Assembly (NCBI RefSeq): GCF_024158025.1
Contig: NZ_JAMZEL010000001.1
Location: forward strand, 744,001 to 808,000
From: Runella salmonicolor
GTDB lineage: Bacteria > Bacteroidota > Bacteroidia > Cytophagales > Spirosomataceae
Direction: 5' to 3'
Length of the DNA stretch: 64,000 bases
Below the pieces are notes generated by a model. That model made no database searches. It saw only the letters and a list, made by a program, of their open reading frames with translations, and was not told the origin of the DNA. A program made the position numbers and the translations under genes. Of this stretch, positions 61,141 to 64,000 are shown in pieces (the first letter of the stretch is position 1; each line of letters opens with the position of its first letter).

Positions 61141-64000
61141 TTACCGCCGAATCAGCACCTTTTGGGTTTGGATTCTTTCAGGTCCTTTCAGTTGAATCAA
61201 ATACATCCCCACTGGCTGTTGAGATACATCCATGCTGAAAAAGTTGGTTCCTGATTCCGCACGTTCTTCATTGTTTTGCAACATCCTGCCCTGCATATCC
61301 CATAATTGCAGCTGAACCTTTTCGGGCTTGGGTGCAAAGTACTTGAGCGTAATCGGTCCCTCAGAAGGATTAGGATACACCAACAATTCGTTTGATTCTT
61401 CCGTCAATTCCTCATCGGCTAAACGAGCATTGTTAACGGTTGTTAGACGAATATTATCCAAATAGGCTGTCACGGTACTGGCCGAATTGTTCTGAATCGT
61501 AATCCTTTTAATGACCGACGGATTACCCAATTGGCTCATATTCAGCACAATTTCCGACCATGTATTGGCTTTTGTCGTAAACGTGTAATTTCCGATCGCC
61601 GCGCCTGTGTCGTCAGTTTGTACATAAACCAGCAGACTGCTCGCTGCCGTACCCCGTACCCAAAAACGCAAGACGGTCGACGCGTTAGTACTGATGCCAT
61701 CAACGTGGCGCAAAGATACCCCTCCAGTAGAGGCAATATCCGCACGGAGCGATTTACTGCCCACCCGCACAGGGTTGGTGTTGGCAAAGTTTCTCGTGCT
61801 GTTCCATGACCAATCGCTCCAATTTGCATTGAGGGTTTCGTCATAAACCACTGGACTCAAACAGGCATTCGTTTTTACACTTAACGCGCTGCTTGCCGCC
61901 GAGACATTGCCCACTGCATCCTTTGCCTTCACGGTAAAGCTGTAAGTGGTATTACAGGTTAAACCCGTTATTACTAATGAGTTTGTTGTAACGTTACCAT
62001 TCACCAATACGCCACCTCTGTACACTTCGTAAGCCACCACGCCTACATTATCGGTCGAGGCGACCCAACCGAGCGTAAAACCCGTTTGGGTTTTATTGGT
62101 AGCCGTAAGCCCAGAAGGGACGCTCGGCGCCTGGGTATCAGCGCAAGAAGAGGTGTTAACATTCAGCGCATTGCTGCTCGACGATACATTTCCAGCGGCA
62201 TCTTTGGCTTTTACGGTAAACGAGTAGACAGTATTACAGGTTAAACCGGTGATGTTTAAAGAAGTGGCGGTGACGTTGCCGTTCACCAACGTGGCTCCCC
62301 GATACACTTCATAGGCCGCTACGCCCACGTTGTCGGTCGAAGCCGTCCACGAAAGCGTCAAACTATTTTGCGTAATGGCTGAGGCCGAAAGGTTAGCGGG
62401 CGTTGTGGGGGCCTGTGTATCGGTAGTCGCCCCAGTTTCTACCCTGATTTGGTCGAAATAAGGCGTGATGTTATTGGCAGAATTGTTCTGAAAATTGATA
62501 CGTTTAATCGTGGCAGGATTGCCCATTTGCGCCATATTGACCGTTATTTCTTTCCATTGATTCGCATCGGTCGTAAAAGCATAAGAAGCGGGCTGCGGCG
62601 ACGAATCATCCGTTTGAACGAAGAAAAGCATGTTATTTACGGCGGTACTGTACACCCAAAACTTCATAACCGTGTTGGAATTGGTCGTCAGAGCAGTGGC
62701 CTGTCGCAGCGATAAACCACCCCAACCCGCAAAATCGACCCGAATGGAATTGACACCAGTTTGTACGGGAGAGGTATTGGCATAATTTCGGGTCGAACTC
62801 CACGACCAGTCTTCCCAGCCTGCGGCAAGGGCGTCGTCGTAAATGATAGTCCCCGTAGGACAGGCCGCCGTTGTGACGTTCAGGGCGCTACTGCTTGATG
62901 ACACATTTCCCGCCGCATCCTTGGCTTTTACCGTAAATGAATAGGCGGTATTGCAGGTCAAACCCGTAATATTCAAAGATGTTGTGGTAATATTGCCATT
63001 CACCAACGTTGCTCCTCGGTACACTTCATACGCGGTTACGGCCACGTTGTCGGTCGAAGCCATCCACGAAAGCGTCAAACTTGATGCCGAAACATTGGAC
63101 GCGGCAACGCTTGTCGGCACACTTGGCGCTTGAGTGTCGCAGGCCGCAGTGGTTGCATTCGCAGCATTGCTCGCGGTCGACACATTTCCCGCCGCATCTT
63201 TGGCTTTTACCGTAAACGAATAGGACGTGTTGCAGGTTAAACCCGTAACGTTGAAGCTCGTGCCTATCACATTTCCGTTGAGCAAATTGCCTCCCTGATA
63301 CACTTCGTAGGCGCTTACTCCTACATTGTCGGTTGAGGCAGTCCACGATAAAGTCAGACTTGTGGAGGCTACGTTGGACACCGTGAGGTTGGTCGGGGTC
63401 GTCGGCGCTTGGGTGTCAGCAGACGCCGTTGTACTCATCACCCGCCCCAACAACATGATATATGCGGCCTGACTGTAAATAGCCGGCTCCGTGATTTCCC
63501 AAGAGTTTTCGGGAGAACCATTATTCCACTCTTTATACGCTTTTTGGGGCGGTTGGTTGGTAATGTTGGCCACGCTTCCGCTGTAACTTTTGTTAGGCCC
63601 GCCTGTTACATAGCCCGGGGCAGGGCCATAGGCAGATGTTTGTACATTATCCCACACAGTTCCGTTGGTAAACCACGTGTGGTAAATCTCGTTCACGCTG
63701 TTTTCAGCACCCGCCACCGACATGTTGGAAAGCATCACCAAGTTCATCGGATTAACGCCGTTCATCCAGTGCAGGTACTGCTCCGCCACCTCGCGGTATT
63801 GGGCATGGCTCGACGGGTTGAGGTTAAACGTAACAAAATCAAGATTTAAAATCCCCGAGTTAGCGCGCACCTGATTGCTCCCCCAATGATGCTGCGCATC
63901 GGCCATGTATGCCCGATAAAGGTCTGTACCATTGTTATAATCATTGAGAGAAAACAAGTAATTCATCCCTGCTTTTTGGTTACGAATATTGGTTACCACC
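61141..64000 (-). CDS. GH9 cellulase with FN3 and binding modules and T9SS sorting domain (5' end outside the window)
   Basis: Secreted endoglucanase-type enzyme; only its C-terminal ~953 residues are in the window. Residues about 1-190 here are the end of a GH9 catalytic domain: HHWGSNQVRANSG, YLHWMNGVNPMNLVMLSNM, PAPGYVTGGPN and the acid/base segment ENSWEITEPAIYSQAAYI (catalytic Glu in EITEPA). Then FN3-FN3-jelly-roll module twice (each set about 330 residues), then a type A sorting domain (LLVYPNPSEG...QPVGMYLIQL...QKVLIRR), which predicts export by T9SS. The jelly-roll domains (DWSWSSTRNYANTSPVQTG...FWVYST...FVQTDD) are probably carbohydrate-binding; the family is not clear to me. Confidence 0.9.
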   Translation of the reverse strand, partial: VVTNIRNQKAGMNYLFSLNDYNNGTDLYRAYMADAQHHWGSNQVRANSGILNLDFVTFNLNPSSHAQYREVAEQYLHWMNGVNPMNLVMLSNMSVAGAENSVNEIYHTWFTNGTVWDNVQTSAYGPAPGYVTGGPNKSYSGSVANITNQPPQKAYKEWNNGSPENSWEITEPAIYSQAAYIMLLGRVMSTTASADTQAPTTPTNLTVSNVASTSLTLSWTASTDNVGVSAYEVYQGGNLLNGNVIGTSFNVTGLTCNTSYSFTVKAKDAAGNVSTASNAANATTAACDTQAPSVPTSVAASNVSASSLTLSWMASTDNVAVTAYEVYRGATLVNGNITTTSLNITGLTCNTAYSFTVKAKDAAGNVSSSSSALNVTTAACPTGTIIYDDALAAGWEDWSWSSTRNYANTSPVQTGVNSIRVDFAGWGGLSLRQATALTTNSNTVMKFWVYSTAVNNMLFFVQTDDSSPQPASYAFTTDANQWKEITVNMAQMGNPATIKRINFQNNSANNITPYFDQIRVETGATTDTQAPTTPANLSASAITQNSLTLSWTASTDNVGVAAYEVYRGATLVNGNVTATSLNITGLTCNTVYSFTVKAKDAAGNVSSSSNALNVNTSSCADTQAPSVPSGLTATNKTQTGFTLGWVASTDNVGVVAYEVYRGGVLVNGNVTTNSLVITGLTCNTTYSFTVKAKDAVGNVSAASSALSVKTNACLSPVVYDETLNANWSDWSWNSTRNFANTNPVRVGSKSLRADIASTGGVSLRHVDGISTNASTVLRFWVRGTAASSLLVYVQTDDTGAAIGNYTFTTKANTWSEIVLNMSQLGNPSVIKRITIQNNSASTVTAYLDNIRLTTVNNARLADEELTEESNELLVYPNPSEGPITLKYFAPKPEKVQLQLWDMQGRMLQNNEERAESGTNFFSMDVSQQPVGMYLIQLKGPERIQTQKVLIRR
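61440..63420 (-). repeat. Tandem duplication of an FN3-FN3-jelly-roll module in the GH9 gene
   Basis: Two successive units of about 990 bp (about 63420-62430 and 62425-61440), each with two fibronectin-III domains opening DTQAP and one jelly-roll domain opening with VVYDE/IIYDD. The FN3 copies share long identical stretches such as AYEVYRG and YSFTVKAKDA.GNVS. Confidence 0.85.

Overview
The window reads as a chromosomal segment of a gliding or T9SS-bearing member of the Bacteroidota, most likely class Cytophagia and possibly Runella- or Spirosoma-like. Supporting signs are PorP/SprF proteins, a type B (gliding-motility-type) C-terminal sorting domain, a type A sorting domain on a cellulase, an alternative complex III (ActABCDEF) respiratory locus, and promoters that fit the Bacteroidota pattern (TTTG, 19-20 nt, TAnnTTTG) instead of -35/-10 boxes. 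The genus is an inference. The sequence is a draft assembly: a run of exactly 100 N (17458-17557) interrupts one giant gene.

Layout. 1-6 kb (minus): sucA-sucB-lpdA, the 2-oxoglutarate dehydrogenase complex. 6-21 kb (minus): a surface-protein secretion cassette with a giant repetitive adhesin, a PorP/SprF protein 5 nt downstream, a PorE-like TPR/propeller/OmpA protein and a second PorP/SprF protein. 21-27 kb (minus): a pseudopeptidase/propeller/barrel outer-membrane protein, an FAD oxidoreductase and cmk. 27-31 kb: two plus-strand genes (outer-membrane barrel, TM2 protein) converge on a translationally coupled minus-strand operon of LolA-like, exported YidD-like and two paralogous TPR/membrane proteins. 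31-49 kb (minus): prmC, then a respiratory operon of about 17 kb read from one strong promoter at about 48.8 kb: ActA-B-C-D-E-F, CtaC, CtaD, CtaA, CtaB, two subunit III proteins, subunit IV, a cysteine-free SCO-like protein, a DUF420 protein and a small CxxC protein. 49-51.6 kb (minus): tRNA-Cys, rpsA, an HNH endonuclease. 51.9-58.9 kb (plus): a TetR-controlled block (tetR, DUF3995, DUF4260, TolC, membrane-fusion protein, RND pump) with the same operator before tetR and before tolC. 59-64 kb (minus): an OPT transporter and a GH9 cellulase whose 5' end lies beyond the window.

How the genes work together. ACIII oxidises quinol and passes electrons to the aa3 oxidase; its subunits, the haem A enzymes and apparent assembly factors lie in one transcription unit. 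The adhesin and the cellulase are probable T9SS cargo, and the PorP/SprF and OmpA-like proteins would serve as their outer-membrane partners. The efflux block looks self-regulated by its TetR repressor.

Most unusual points: a 7-nt repeat tract that encodes the signal peptide of a PorP/SprF protein; a family of heptad-armed inverted repeats in gaps between genes; the LolA/exported-YidD/TPR operon; a propeller/barrel protein with a zinc-peptidase fold that has lost its ligands; a SCO-like protein without any cysteine; and a repeat-collapsed gap in the adhesin. No CRISPR array, transposase or phage gene was seen.
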